A DNA stretch of 64,000 nt from Bacteroidota bacterium (GTDB lineage: Bacteria; Bacteroidota; Bacteroidia; Bacteroidales; JAAUTT01), in assembly GCA_023429135.1 (NCBI GenBank), contig JAEYWD010000124.1:124001-188000 (forward strand), written 5' to 3'. The first letter of the stretch is position 1. Each line of letters starts with the position of its first letter. Made by a program: the position numbers and the translations under genes. Positions 9,682 through 19,915 of this stretch are shown here, piece by piece. The notes beneath the pieces are model-generated. The model was not told where the DNA came from and ran no database searches. It saw nothing but the letters and a program-made list of their open reading frames with translations.

Positions 9682-12600
9682 TTATTGCGGCAATGTAAAA
9701 TAAAAAGTTGCCCCCTTGTCGACTTCTCCTTTGGCCCAAACTTTTCCCCCATGGCGGTGGATTATGCGTTGTACCGTGGCGAGGCCAATACCCGTGCCCT
9801 GATATTCAGTATTGTCGTGTAGCCGCTGGAAAGCTCCGAATAATTTCTCCACATATTTCATATCAAAGCCGGCGCCATTGTCCTTAATAAAAAATACCCG
9901 TTTCCCATTCTGTAATACTTCGCCAAATTCTATCCGGGCTATTTTCTGTTTGGAAGTGAATTTCCACGCGTTTTGAAGCAGGTTTTGCAGTACTATCTGT
10001 ATTAGTCCGGCATCTGCTTTGGCAATTATATTTTCTTTTATAACAAATTCAACTTCGCGATTGGGCTGGTTCTCCAATAAATTATCAGTTATTTTCTGTG
10101 CCAACCTGCTCAGGTTTACTTCTCGTTTAACCATCTCGGTTCGGTTAACATGAGAGAGGCTTAACATATCATCGATAAGCAGTTCCATGCGCCGGGCTGC
10201 CGAACGGATTCGCATTAAATAATTGCCCGCTACTGCTCCTACCTCATCATGGTATTCTTCAACAAGGATCTGGCTAAATCCTTCAATACCCCTTAACGGA
10301 GCTCTCAAATCGTGCGAGACGGAATAGGCAAATGCTTCAAGCTCTTTATTCGCTATTTGCAGTTGAGTTGTTCGTTCTTCTACCTGACGCTCAAACTCCT
10401 TACTCCTTTTTTTTATATTTTTTAAACGAAATATAAATATTCCATATATTGTTGCGATCACCATTAAAACAATAGTTCCTCTGAACCACCATGTTTGCCA
10501 ATAAGGAGGAGTTATTAAAATTTTGACCGATGTGCCTTTTTCGTTCCAAAATCCATCATTATTTGAGGCTTTAACATGGAAAATATAAGTTCCCGGCGAA
10601 AGATTGGTATAAGTGGCCAATCTGCGATTAGCCCCGGTATAGGTCCAATCTTTGTCAAATCCTTCCATCTTATAGGCATACATGTTATTTTCGGGATGTG
10701 TATAGTTTATAGCTATAAATTCGAAGGAAAAAACAGAATGCTCCCAACTTAACTTAATTTCTTCAGTTCGTTCCATCAGCTTTTTAAGGGGCGACTTATG
10801 AACTCCTACCGGTACAGGTTGGTTAAATATAGAAAATCCAGTGATGTAAACCGGTGGTTCAAAGTCGTTTCCCTTAAGACTATCTGGGTAAAAAGAGTTT
10901 AGGCCATTAAACCCTCCGAAATACATTTCACCCGAACGGGTTTTTAAACATGAGTGAATGAAAAATTGTTTTCCCTGTAATCCATCTCCAACTGTATAAT
11001 TTCTGATTTCCCCTGACTTATAGCTTAAACGGCTTATTCCATTGCCTGTCGAGATCCAAAGATTATGGTTATTATCCTCAAGTATTCCATTTATCAGGTT
11101 ACTTGGTAAACCGTTGGATGTATCGTATACTTTTAGAATACGCCCACTTCTTTCAAATCTTATCAAACCTTTATTAATTGTACCGACCCAATAAAACCCT
11201 TCTTTATCTTCGATAAACGATCTGGTGTCGTTACTTGGAAAATTTCTGAAAATCTGAAAGGAGTTTGTAACACTATCATATCGGTTTAAACCATCATTAG
11301 TACAAAGCCACATTTCGGAATGGCTATCTTCGTAGAAAAAATTTACATACCGATGGCTTAAGGAGCCTGGTTTTAAAGGATCGGGACGGAATCTTTTAAT
11401 TATTCCTTTCCGGGGATCAAGTAAGTCCACCCCAAATTCTGTCATGCTTAACCAAATAATCCCCTTATGGTCGACAATACTATTCCACACATGTCGGCCT
11501 GCTAATTTAAATGGCTCGCGGCTGTCGGGCGTAAAGTGGTCGTATTTGCCGGTTTTTGCATTCAGTTTTACCAGTCCGCAATCCCAGGTACCTATCCAGT
11601 AATCGTTATATTTGTCCTCTACTACATGCCTTATTACATTGCATGGTATACGGGAATTATCTCCCTTTCCATTATCATAATTCTTAAATTTCTGCTTTTG
11701 AGGATCATATACACTTATACCTCCACCATCAGTGGCTATCCAGATTAATCCTTTACTATCTTCGAAAATACTTCCTATAACATCGTAAATCAATGAGTTA
11801 TGGTTGCCTGGAATATTTTTGAATAATTTAAATTTCTCCGACTTGGGATTACTTATATTTACACCCCCTCCTGAGGTTCCAACCCATAAAATACCTTCTT
11901 TATCCTTATATAAATACCATATTCCATTGTTATTTAAACCGCCTGGGTTATTTGGAGAATAATTCACATACCCAAACCGTCGTGTTTTTTTACTATACCG
12001 GTTTATTCCGCCCTGATCGACAGCTATCAACAGGTTATCACGATCTTCCTGTATAATATTAAAAATTAAATTCCCATTGGTACCTGTTCCATCTCCCCGG
12101 GAATTAAACTTTTGAAATTTACAAGTAACAGGATCGAATGAAAAAAGACCATCTCCAAAGGTGGATACCCAAATAATATTATCATTGTCGACAAACAATC
12201 GCTTTTCTACTCCGGCACAGTTGAATACCGGATCTTTAAAGCAAATGAAATCCGATTTAACCGGATCGAACCGGAACAGCGCATTGTCTCTTCCTGCCAC
12301 CCAAATATTCCCGGTTTTGTCCTGAACGATACCAGTTATGCTGTTTGCCAGATTGGGGTTTTCCGGATCAATTAACCGGTACCGTTTAAATGTCTTTTTG
12401 CCTGGATCCCATTTGTTTAAACCATCTTTTCCGTTTTCTGTTCCAAACCATACGTTCTCCTGTCTGTCTCCATAAATACAATTAACATCATTCCCACTTA
12501 TACTGGAATTATCCGAAGGGTTATTCTTAAACCAAACGAAAGAACCATCTTCGGGATTATAAAGATTTAAGCCATCTTCAGTAGCTACCCAAATATTTTT

Positions 12601-12891
12601 GGACGAATCTTCAAAAATATCTTTAATGCGGTCACAACTAATTGATTTTGGATTGTCAATCTGATTCCTGAATATTGTTACCTGGCTTCCATTATATTTA
12701 TTCAAGCCATCGTACGTCCCAAACCACATATTATCCCTGCTGTCGCGTATAATGCAACATATTCTGTTTTGAGACAAACCATCATCTGAATTGAGATAAT
12801 GAAATATCATCTCATTCTTTTGCGCAACTGAAAAATTAACCAGTAAAAGTTGTACAAAAGAAAAGATCAGTATTTTACGCCATTTTATCAT
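9682..12891 (-). CDS. Reg_prop/Y_Y_Y sensor histidine kinase
   Basis: The 1069-residue protein starts with a signal peptide (MIKWRKILIFSFVQLLLVNF) and a periplasmic double propeller built of repeated Reg_prop motifs (NMWFGTYDGLNKY, NIWVATEDGLNLY, ILWVGTSGGGVN and so on, about 40-670). A Y_Y_Y domain follows (about 700-785, GFDKDWTY, NLSPGTYIFHVKA), then one membrane helix (about 795-815), a HisKA domain with His860 in AYSVSHDLRAPL and a full ATPase domain (NLLQNAWKFT, DNGAGFD, GTGIGLA). Such sensors in hybrid two-component systems detect oligosaccharides, but this one ends after the ATPase with no receiver and no AraC helix-turn-helix. It starts 2 bp after the paralogous kinase gene, so both are co-transcribed. 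Confidence 0.93.
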   Translation of the reverse strand: MIKWRKILIFSFVQLLLVNFSVAQKNEMIFHYLNSDDGLSQNRICCIIRDSRDNMWFGTYDGLNKYNGSQVTIFRNQIDNPKSISCDRIKDIFEDSSKNIWVATEDGLNLYNPEDGSFVWFKNNPSDNSSISGNDVNCIYGDRQENVWFGTENGKDGLNKWDPGKKTFKRYRLIDPENPNLANSITGIVQDKTGNIWVAGRDNALFRFDPVKSDFICFKDPVFNCAGVEKRLFVDNDNIIWVSTFGDGLFSFDPVTCKFQKFNSRGDGTGTNGNLIFNIIQEDRDNLLIAVDQGGINRYSKKTRRFGYVNYSPNNPGGLNNNGIWYLYKDKEGILWVGTSGGGVNISNPKSEKFKLFKNIPGNHNSLIYDVIGSIFEDSKGLIWIATDGGGISVYDPQKQKFKNYDNGKGDNSRIPCNVIRHVVEDKYNDYWIGTWDCGLVKLNAKTGKYDHFTPDSREPFKLAGRHVWNSIVDHKGIIWLSMTEFGVDLLDPRKGIIKRFRPDPLKPGSLSHRYVNFFYEDSHSEMWLCTNDGLNRYDSVTNSFQIFRNFPSNDTRSFIEDKEGFYWVGTINKGLIRFERSGRILKVYDTSNGLPSNLINGILEDNNHNLWISTGNGISRLSYKSGEIRNYTVGDGLQGKQFFIHSCLKTRSGEMYFGGFNGLNSFYPDSLKGNDFEPPVYITGFSIFNQPVPVGVHKSPLKKLMERTEEIKLSWEHSVFSFEFIAINYTHPENNMYAYKMEGFDKDWTYTGANRRLATYTNLSPGTYIFHVKASNNDGFWNEKGTSVKILITPPYWQTWWFRGTIVLMVIATIYGIFIFRLKNIKKRSKEFERQVEERTTQLQIANKELEAFAYSVSHDLRAPLRGIEGFSQILVEEYHDEVGAVAGNYLMRIRSAARRMELLIDDMLSLSHVNRTEMVKREVNLSRLAQKITDNLLENQPNREVEFVIKENIIAKADAGLIQIVLQNLLQNAWKFTSKQKIARIEFGEVLQNGKRVFFIKDNGAGFDMKYVEKLFGAFQRLHDNTEYQGTGIGLATVQRIIHRHGGKVWAKGEVDKGATFYFTLPQ

Positions 12892-12893
12892 AA

Positions 12894-15800
12894 TTAAGTC
12901 AGAGTAAAATAAAAAATTGCCCCTTTTTCAACTTCTCCTTCGGCCCAAACTTTTCCTCCATGCCTGTGAATGATACGCTGTACCGTAGCAAGACCAATAC
13001 CCGTGCCCTGATATTCAGTATTGTCGTGTAGACGTTGGAAAGCTCCGAATAATTTCTCCACATATTTCATATCAAAGCCGGCGCCATTGTCCTTGATCAG
13101 AAATACTTGTTTCCCATTCTGTATTACTTCGCCAAATTCTATCCTGGCAACTTTCTGTTTCGAAGTAAATTTCCATGCGTTTTGAATCAGGTTTTGCAAT
13201 ACTATCTGTATTAGTCCGGCATCTGCTTTGGCAATTATATTTTCTTTTATCACAAATTCAACTTCGCGATCGGGTTGGTTCTCCAGTAAATTATCGGTTA
13301 TCTTCTGCGCCATCCTGCTCAAATTTACTTCCCGTTTAACCATCTCGGTACGGTTAACACGAGAGAGGCCTAACATATCATCTATAAGCAGCTCCATGCG
13401 CCTTGCCGCCGAACGGATTCGCATTAAATAATTGCCTGCTACTGCTCCCACCTCGTCATGGTATTCTTCCACAAGAATCTGACTAAACCCTTCTATACCC
13501 CGCAACGGAGCCCTTAAATCGTGCGAAACGGAATAAGCAAATGCTTCCAGCTCTTTATTGGCTGCTTGTAATTGAGAGGTTCGTTCCACAACAAGGCGTT
13601 CAAACTCTTTAGTTCTTTTCCGGATGTTCCTAAGCCTTATCCAGAATATACCATATATTACTGTAATTGTTAATAAAGCTAATACACCCCGGGACCACCA
13701 CGTCGCCCACCAAGGAGGAACAATAATAATCTTTATTGATTTTTCTTCCCTGTTCCACTCACCATCCTGGTTTGCCCCCTGCACCTTAAACATATAATTA
13801 CCTACCGGAAGGTTGGTGTAAACTGCCAGCCTTTCTTTGGCGTCAGTATAGTACCATCCTTTGTCAAAGCTTTCCAGCATATAACGATAATGTTTTTTTT
13901 GGGGAGCTGAATAACTTAATGCAGCAAACTCGAAGGTGATTGCGTTTAGGTTATGGGGCAATGTAAGGGTATTTGTCTCATTTATATTTTGTTGAAGAAC
14001 GGAATTTTTATTTATTGGTACAGATTTCCCAAAGATCCGAAAATCAGTAAGTACTATTGGAGGTATATATGGATTGTTGCGGATATTTCCGGGGAAGAAG
14101 GCTAAAAGCCCTTTACTGCAACCAAAAAACAATTCTCCATTCTTGTCCTTTCCATAGCATCCTTCGCTGAAATCATTGTCCGGTAAACCATATATTTTAT
14201 CATAGTTTCTAAAAGTTTCTTTTTGTGGGTCAAACCGGGACAAACCGTTTAAAGTACTTATCCAAAGTATTCCGGTATCATCTTCTACAATTCCATTAAC
14301 ACAATTATCGGATAATCCTTGTTTTTCGGAATAATGCGTAAATGTTTCGTTTTCTCTGTTATACCGGTACAATCCGTCCGTAACTCCTATCCACAATATT
14401 CCGGATCGGCTTTTATAAAGGACATTAATATCTCCGCCTTTTAATGATTTAGAGGTGTTAGGGTCCAAAAGATAATTTTCAAATGTCTCATTTTTGACAT
14501 CAAATCGGCTTAGCACACCATCCGGACTTCCTATCCATATTTTGCCATCATGGTCCTGATAGGTACAATATACAATATCCCTCCCAAGACTTTTTGGATT
14601 AGCAGGATCATGCAAATAGTTAGTAAATTGTTCTGTTTCAGGATTAAAACGACTAAGTCCCCCGTATTGCCCCAACCATAAGTTACGGTTATTATCTTCC
14701 ATGATGCAATAAATTTTATCTGATATCAGGCCGTTAGGATCGTCTTTTTTTGGAAGGTATTGTTTAAACAATCCGGACCGTTCATCAAACCTGGTTAGGC
14801 CTGCCTCCCATCCTCCAAGCCAAACACAGCCTCTGCTATCTTTATATATAGACCTAATACTTGCTCCTTTACCAAGCGAGTATTTATCGCCATGCCTGGG
14901 GATGTAATGTGTGGTTTTCCAGCTTTTTCGATCAATCCTGCTCAATGCACATGGAATATAACCTAACCATAAAATCCCGCCACTATCTATATGTAATGCA
15001 CTTACCCTGCCTGGCAATAAACTATTGCGATTGCCTGATTTATTCCTGTAAAAACCAAATTGTTCTTTTTGAAAATTAACAATGTTAATTCCCCCTTTTT
15101 CTGTTCCTAACCACAATAAACCTTCCCTGTCCCTGTAAATAGAGGAAACATAATTATCAGAGAGTCCATCAGGATTTGTCTCATCTTGTTGAAAGAGATA
15201 TTTAAACTTTTCTGTTTGCTTGTTAAAATAGCAGAGCCCTTTCTTTGATGATATCCAGAACCCTTGTTTCCTGTCATAAACAAGGTTACAGCTCCACAAT
15301 CCGATAGCATCACATGGATATTCAGTAAGTTGCTCAGTCGCGGGATTATATTTTATCAGAGCGGCCGGGTTCCAGGCTAATATCCAAAAAATGCCAGCAT
15401 CATCTTCAAATATATAATCTGCTGATAAAAGGCTCATTGTAGCAGGAGGACGAGTTATTTCCCCAGTTCGAGGATTCATGTGAAATAATCCTCGTTCGCC
15501 GGTAAACCAAATTTCCTTCCGTTTGTCCTCAATAACTTTGGTAATCTTGCCAATAGATTTGCCATCAGTATCTTTTATGAACCGGGTAAAGGTTTCAGTT
15601 GTCGGTTCAAATTTATTTAGTCCATTTCGGGTAGTGCCAAACCAAAAATTACCATAGCTATCCTGAACTATGCTCTCAACTGCATTGTCGCTGATACTGT
15701 TGGAATTGCCGGGGTGGTGCTGGTAGTGTGTAACATGCCCCGTAACAGGATTAATTTTGTTAACCCCGCCTGCAATGGTGCCAAGCCACAAATTGCCCTG

Positions 15801-16088
15801 ATTGTCTTCAATCAGGTCTAAGATAAAATTATTGCTGATAGTATTTGGGTCATCGGGTTTGTTTTTATATACAACAAATGTGTAACCATCGTACCTGTTA
15901 AGCCCATCCTGAGTGGCAAACCACATAAACCCCCGGCGGTCCTGCAGAATTTCAAAAATATGGTTATGTGAAAGGCCGTCATCTATAGTAAGATGATCAA
16001 TTCGCAAGTTGTTTTTCTGAGCCAATGAAATGCACGGAAACAAAAGGTAGATGAATGCAAAAATTAATATCTTATAAACTGTTGACAT
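12894..16088 (-). CDS. Reg_prop/Y_Y_Y sensor histidine kinase (paralogue)
   Basis: I place the start at ATG 16086-16088 (MSTVYKILIFAFIYLLF), which opens a normal signal peptide ending at SLAQ. The frame stays open to 16235, but those extra 49 codons mostly repeat the tail of a kinase and would hide the signal peptide. The 1064-residue product has a Reg_prop double propeller (GFMWFATQDGLNRY and later repeats), a Y_Y_Y domain (SFDKGWYYTDAKERL), one membrane helix, and a HisKA-ATPase module (His856 in SVSHDLRAPL; DNGAGFD; GTGIGLATVQRI). The last 220 residues are nearly identical to those of the next gene, while the sensor halves differ. There is no receiver or DNA-binding domain. Confidence 0.92.
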   Translation of the reverse strand: MSTVYKILIFAFIYLLFPCISLAQKNNLRIDHLTIDDGLSHNHIFEILQDRRGFMWFATQDGLNRYDGYTFVVYKNKPDDPNTISNNFILDLIEDNQGNLWLGTIAGGVNKINPVTGHVTHYQHHPGNSNSISDNAVESIVQDSYGNFWFGTTRNGLNKFEPTTETFTRFIKDTDGKSIGKITKVIEDKRKEIWFTGERGLFHMNPRTGEITRPPATMSLLSADYIFEDDAGIFWILAWNPAALIKYNPATEQLTEYPCDAIGLWSCNLVYDRKQGFWISSKKGLCYFNKQTEKFKYLFQQDETNPDGLSDNYVSSIYRDREGLLWLGTEKGGINIVNFQKEQFGFYRNKSGNRNSLLPGRVSALHIDSGGILWLGYIPCALSRIDRKSWKTTHYIPRHGDKYSLGKGASIRSIYKDSRGCVWLGGWEAGLTRFDERSGLFKQYLPKKDDPNGLISDKIYCIMEDNNRNLWLGQYGGLSRFNPETEQFTNYLHDPANPKSLGRDIVYCTYQDHDGKIWIGSPDGVLSRFDVKNETFENYLLDPNTSKSLKGGDINVLYKSRSGILWIGVTDGLYRYNRENETFTHYSEKQGLSDNCVNGIVEDDTGILWISTLNGLSRFDPQKETFRNYDKIYGLPDNDFSEGCYGKDKNGELFFGCSKGLLAFFPGNIRNNPYIPPIVLTDFRIFGKSVPINKNSVLQQNINETNTLTLPHNLNAITFEFAALSYSAPQKKHYRYMLESFDKGWYYTDAKERLAVYTNLPVGNYMFKVQGANQDGEWNREEKSIKIIIVPPWWATWWSRGVLALLTITVIYGIFWIRLRNIRKRTKEFERLVVERTSQLQAANKELEAFAYSVSHDLRAPLRGIEGFSQILVEEYHDEVGAVAGNYLMRIRSAARRMELLIDDMLGLSRVNRTEMVKREVNLSRMAQKITDNLLENQPDREVEFVIKENIIAKADAGLIQIVLQNLIQNAWKFTSKQKVARIEFGEVIQNGKQVFLIKDNGAGFDMKYVEKLFGAFQRLHDNTEYQGTGIGLATVQRIIHRHGGKVWAEGEVEKGAIFYFTLT

Positions 16089-16103
16089 ACAGCTAAAGTG
16101 ATG

Positions 16104-16208
16104 TTTTTTCAAGTAAGTAAAATAAAAAGTTGCTCCTTTTCCAACTTCCCTCTTAGCCCATACCCGGCCTCCATGCCGGTGGACGATACCGGTAACAATA
16201 ATCGAAAC
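16104..16208 (-). pseudogene. Remnant B of a histidine-kinase C-terminus
   Basis: In frame with and just before the kinase that starts at 16088, about 35 codons read VTGIVHRHGGRVWAKREV then GKGATFYFTYLKK. This matches the last residues of the neighbouring kinases (IIHRHGGKVWAEGEVEKGATFYFTL). Only this end piece of a kinase gene is left, so it is a scar of a lost or rearranged copy. It may still be translated as part of a longer 5' reading from 16235. Confidence 0.8.
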
Positions 16209-16234
16209 GATATTTAAAAAAGAATTAGTTTCCA

Positions 16235-16297
16235 TTATGTACTTGTATAATAATATGTAGCTCCTTTGTCCACATTCTTCTCTGGCTTATATTTAAC
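16235..16297 (-). pseudogene. Remnant A of a histidine-kinase C-terminus
   Basis: Directly after the TAG stop of the 16298-19915 kinase, and in the same frame, 20 codons read VKYKPEKNVDKGATYYYTST and end in TAA. This is a worn copy of the usual kinase tail (GEVDKGATFYFTLPQ). It is too short to work alone. With remnant B it shows that kinase tails have piled up at this junction. Confidence 0.7.
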
Positions 16298-19200
16298 CTA
16301 ATCCGATATTGTAAAATAGAAAGCTGCACCTTTTTCTACCTCACCTTCGGCCCACACTTCACCCCCATGCCTGTGAATAATTCTCAGTACGGTTGCTAAA
16401 CCGATTCCAGTACCTTGAAATTCTTTGGAATCGTGCAATCTTTGAAATGTACCAAATAGCTTATTGGCATACCTCATGTCGAAACCGGCTCCATCATCGC
16501 GAATATAGTAAACTGTTTTCTCAGTTTGTTTTTGCATTCCAAATTCGATGTTTGCTTTCGGATGCTTGGATGTATATTTCCATGCGTTGCCTACAAGGTT
16601 TTCCAAAGCAATTCTTAATAGTCGGCTGTCTCCTTTTGTAATAATCCGTTCGGCAATACTGAATTTAACTTTTCTTTCCGGCTGGCTTTCCATGAGGGCT
16701 GTCGCAATTTCCTTCACAATTTTACTGAGATTAACATTCTGAATGTTAATTTCGGAGCGGTTAATTCGCGACAGGCTCAGCATATCGTCAATAATTTGAG
16801 ACATACGCTGAACTGCAGAGCATATACGATGCAGATAGATTTTACCCTGAACATCAAGCTTGTCCTGATATTCTTCAAGAAGAACCTGGCTAAACCCGTC
16901 GATACCCCGTAAAGGAGCTCTCAGGTCGTGCGATACGGAATATGCAAAGGTTTCAAGTTCCTTATTCGCAGCCTGTAATTGAGAAGTTCGGTCTGCAACA
17001 CGTTTTTCAAGTTCCTGATTTAATTTTCTGATAGTTTCCTCAGCTTGTTTCTGTTCGGTAATATCGCGCGATATTCCAACAATTCTGTAGCGGCCGTCCT
17101 TTCCACGAGACGAAATAAGTGTTGAATGAAAATATCTCTGCCCGGAAGGCAGCTTCAACACAACTTCTTCCTCTATTGCATGCCCGGCTTCGAGGCAATG
17201 CTGGTACTTTGCATTAACAACTTCAGCTATCTCTGGAGGTACAATTTCTTCCTGGGTTTTCCCAACCGATAACGATCGTGGAATTCCAGTGAGGCGCTCG
17301 AGTGCCGGGTTTACTTCTATGGTGCGGAATTTTCCCTCGTCGGTTACTTCAAGAAGATATAATCCGTCAATTACATTATTAAATATTTCGCGGTACCGCC
17401 ATTCGCTTTCACGAAGAGCCTCATCGGCAAACCTGCGCTCAGTGATGTCCTGCACGGTACCTATAGATCGGATTGGCTTATCTCCGCTGTAAAAAGTTTC
17501 GCATTGTTCGTGAACATATTTTATACGACCATCGGGAAAGAGGAGACGATGATCTATTGAATAGGGGTACCGTGTTTCAAGAGAGTTTAAGTATGCTTTG
17601 TTTACAGCCTCCCGGTCATCGGGATGAATGGTGTCAAGAAATGCTTCGTAACTGGCTCCGAATTTTGCAGGGTCAATTTCAAAAATTTTGTAAATTTCAT
17701 CGGTCCAGGTAAGAACGTTATTCATCAGGTCCAATTCCCAACTGCCTATATGGGCTATTCTTTGCGCCTCATTTAACCGGTGGGCCGTTTCTTTAATTCT
17801 TTTTTCTGATTTCTTCAGTTCTGTAATATCCTGGATAACACCAATTACCCGCAACGGATTACCCTGTTCGTCAGTTTGCAATTCAGCAATGGAGGTAATA
17901 ATTTTAGTATCGGTCGAATGCTTTGGTATAATTTCAAATTCAAGATTATAAGGTTTTTTCTCGTTAATTAAATCAACCAATGCCTGATGCACCCATTCTC
18001 TGGCAGGTATACAGTTTTCAACCTCATCTGTGGTAAAGGAGTCCGATTCAGGATCAAAACCATAAATGCGTTTAGCTTCGTCGGATCCCCAGAAATGAGC
18101 AGTTTGAAGGTTATACTCCCAATTACCTGTGTGGCTTATAGCCTGTGCCATGCGGTATCGCCCTTCGTTTATGCTTAATGCTTCTTCAACAAGTTTACGT
18201 TCTGTAATATCTGTAACAATACCCTCAATTGCTACCGGATTGCCTTTTTCATCCTTCACCATTATATTCCGCTGGTAAAACCAACGAATTTCACCTGATT
18301 TATGAAAAACCTGGTACTCATAGGTGGGTGGCATTTCACCTTTTAAAAGTTTATTCCATAATTCTTCAAAATATTTACGCCAGGAGGGAAGAATTGCTTC
18401 GATGAATAGTGAAGGATTAGCATAGTATGCTTCAGGGGAATGTCCCAGCATATTGTAAACTGCCGGACTTACATATTCATATTTACCGTCAGGCAGTGAC
18501 ATTCTGTAAATAATATCTCGGGCATTTTCTGCCAGGCGCCTAAACCGGGCTTCACTTTGAAATAATTCTTCTTCTGCTTTTTTTCGTTTGGTTATATCAA
18601 TAAAAGTAACAATTACCTGCTCAATTGATCCACTTTCATTAAAGACGGGATCGGCATTTACCAATGCCCAGATATTAATTCCTTTATTGAATTTATGAAC
18701 GCCAACAATATAATCCCTTAATTCCTGCTGTGTTGAAAAAACTTTATTCGCAGGATAATCTTCGATGGGCATAATGCTGCCATCCTCACGGAAAAAATGC
18801 CAGGAAGGATCTGTTGTTGACCTGCCAAATAGCTGTTCTTCAGTTAAACCCAATAATTCCTGGGCTTTAGCATTGCATGTTACAATGTTTTTATCGGCTC
18901 CATGAACTACTACTGCCGCCTGAATTTTATGGATTAATGTGCGATATTTTTCTTCACTGGTTTTCAAAGATTCGTCAATCTTTTTGCGGTCAATCATTTC
19001 CCAGGCAAGATTAGCAAGTAACGACAGTGTCTCTACGTCTGTTTCGTTGTAGCAGGTTTCTTTATTTCCTACACCCATTATGGCTTTAATCTTGTCTCCC
19101 CTGAAAACAGGAATTAAAAGATCGCGAATTACTTTTGCGTGCCCTTCAGGCATTCCTTTCTTATGAGGCAACAAGGCGTAATCGTTGTGAATAACTGGTT

Positions 19201-19915
19201 TGCGGTGGTATATGCAATCAGTCCAAACTCCTGCTTCCAAAAGAGGATAGTGCAACCCTTTGCCTTCGGCTTTACAAAATTCGGTTTTTGTTTTGGTGGA
19301 CCAGTTTTGAAGTGTAAGTGTTTTGGTTTCATCATCAAATAAATGAAGAAAACCAACATTACTATTGGTAAGCTTTTCGCCCTCGTTAATTGTTTCTTCC
19401 ATTAATTCTTCCAGTGCATGTGTGGCTGCAAATTGCATAAGTTTCAAATGAGAGTCGTTAATGGCTAGGTTCCTGTCAAAATCGTCGGTGGGTATGTTTG
19501 TTGCATAAATAATTTCTTCTTCTTTACTCCAAAACCGATGAACAGGATTATCCTGAACTATTTGGCAGGTGGATCGCAATGGACAAACCCCATCACCTAA
19601 CTTGTTCATCAAGTTATCCCGTTCAGTTTTTTCAAGGAGAACTCCTAAAATCTGAGATGCTTTGCCAAGAAGATCTTGTGTTGCAGTTTTTATCCGAGCA
19701 CTTGTTTTTAACGAAACAAAACCGTAAGTCTTTGATTGTGTGCTGACTTCAAACTCCAAACTACAATCTTTGGTCTTGCTTAAAGCCCAGGAAAATTTAC
19801 ACTCACTAAAAATCGCATTAAGACTTTCAACAAAAAGCTGAGTTATTCTGTCTCTTTCCTTTTCCAAGGCTAAAGAGGCAATAATCAAAAATAAATTCTC
19901 TGCCAGGTTTTTCAT
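16298..19915 (-). CDS. GAF/multi-PAS sensor histidine kinase
   Basis: The 1205-residue protein has no signal peptide or membrane helix. In order: an N-terminal region of unknown fold with Cys-rich DGVCPLRSTCQIV near residue 110, a GAF domain (about 170-320; LTNSNVGFLHLFDDE, IPVFRGDKIKAIMGVGN), five PAS/PAC units (about 335-450, 455-575, 580-700, 705-825, 830-955), a coiled coil (KLNQELEKRVADRTSQLQ), a HisKA domain with His996 in SVSHDLRAPL and an ATPase domain (LVGNAWKYT, DDGAGFD, GTGIGLA). Its kinase module belongs to the same group as those of the two Reg_prop kinases downstream, but is more diverged. No receiver is fused; the Rcp1-like receiver at 8557 is a possible target. The ligand is unknown. 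Confidence 0.93.
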   Translation of the reverse strand: MKNLAENLFLIIASLALEKERDRITQLFVESLNAIFSECKFSWALSKTKDCSLEFEVSTQSKTYGFVSLKTSARIKTATQDLLGKASQILGVLLEKTERDNLMNKLGDGVCPLRSTCQIVQDNPVHRFWSKEEEIIYATNIPTDDFDRNLAINDSHLKLMQFAATHALEELMEETINEGEKLTNSNVGFLHLFDDETKTLTLQNWSTKTKTEFCKAEGKGLHYPLLEAGVWTDCIYHRKPVIHNDYALLPHKKGMPEGHAKVIRDLLIPVFRGDKIKAIMGVGNKETCYNETDVETLSLLANLAWEMIDRKKIDESLKTSEEKYRTLIHKIQAAVVVHGADKNIVTCNAKAQELLGLTEEQLFGRSTTDPSWHFFREDGSIMPIEDYPANKVFSTQQELRDYIVGVHKFNKGINIWALVNADPVFNESGSIEQVIVTFIDITKRKKAEEELFQSEARFRRLAENARDIIYRMSLPDGKYEYVSPAVYNMLGHSPEAYYANPSLFIEAILPSWRKYFEELWNKLLKGEMPPTYEYQVFHKSGEIRWFYQRNIMVKDEKGNPVAIEGIVTDITERKLVEEALSINEGRYRMAQAISHTGNWEYNLQTAHFWGSDEAKRIYGFDPESDSFTTDEVENCIPAREWVHQALVDLINEKKPYNLEFEIIPKHSTDTKIITSIAELQTDEQGNPLRVIGVIQDITELKKSEKRIKETAHRLNEAQRIAHIGSWELDLMNNVLTWTDEIYKIFEIDPAKFGASYEAFLDTIHPDDREAVNKAYLNSLETRYPYSIDHRLLFPDGRIKYVHEQCETFYSGDKPIRSIGTVQDITERRFADEALRESEWRYREIFNNVIDGLYLLEVTDEGKFRTIEVNPALERLTGIPRSLSVGKTQEEIVPPEIAEVVNAKYQHCLEAGHAIEEEVVLKLPSGQRYFHSTLISSRGKDGRYRIVGISRDITEQKQAEETIRKLNQELEKRVADRTSQLQAANKELETFAYSVSHDLRAPLRGIDGFSQVLLEEYQDKLDVQGKIYLHRICSAVQRMSQIIDDMLSLSRINRSEINIQNVNLSKIVKEIATALMESQPERKVKFSIAERIITKGDSRLLRIALENLVGNAWKYTSKHPKANIEFGMQKQTEKTVYYIRDDGAGFDMRYANKLFGTFQRLHDSKEFQGTGIGLATVLRIIHRHGGEVWAEGEVEKGAAFYFTISD

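Noticed and set aside
16089..16235. N-terminal extension of the second Reg_prop kinase from ATG 16233-16235
   Set aside because: The extra 49 residues repeat a kinase tail and would bury the signal peptide; the start at 16088 is natural.
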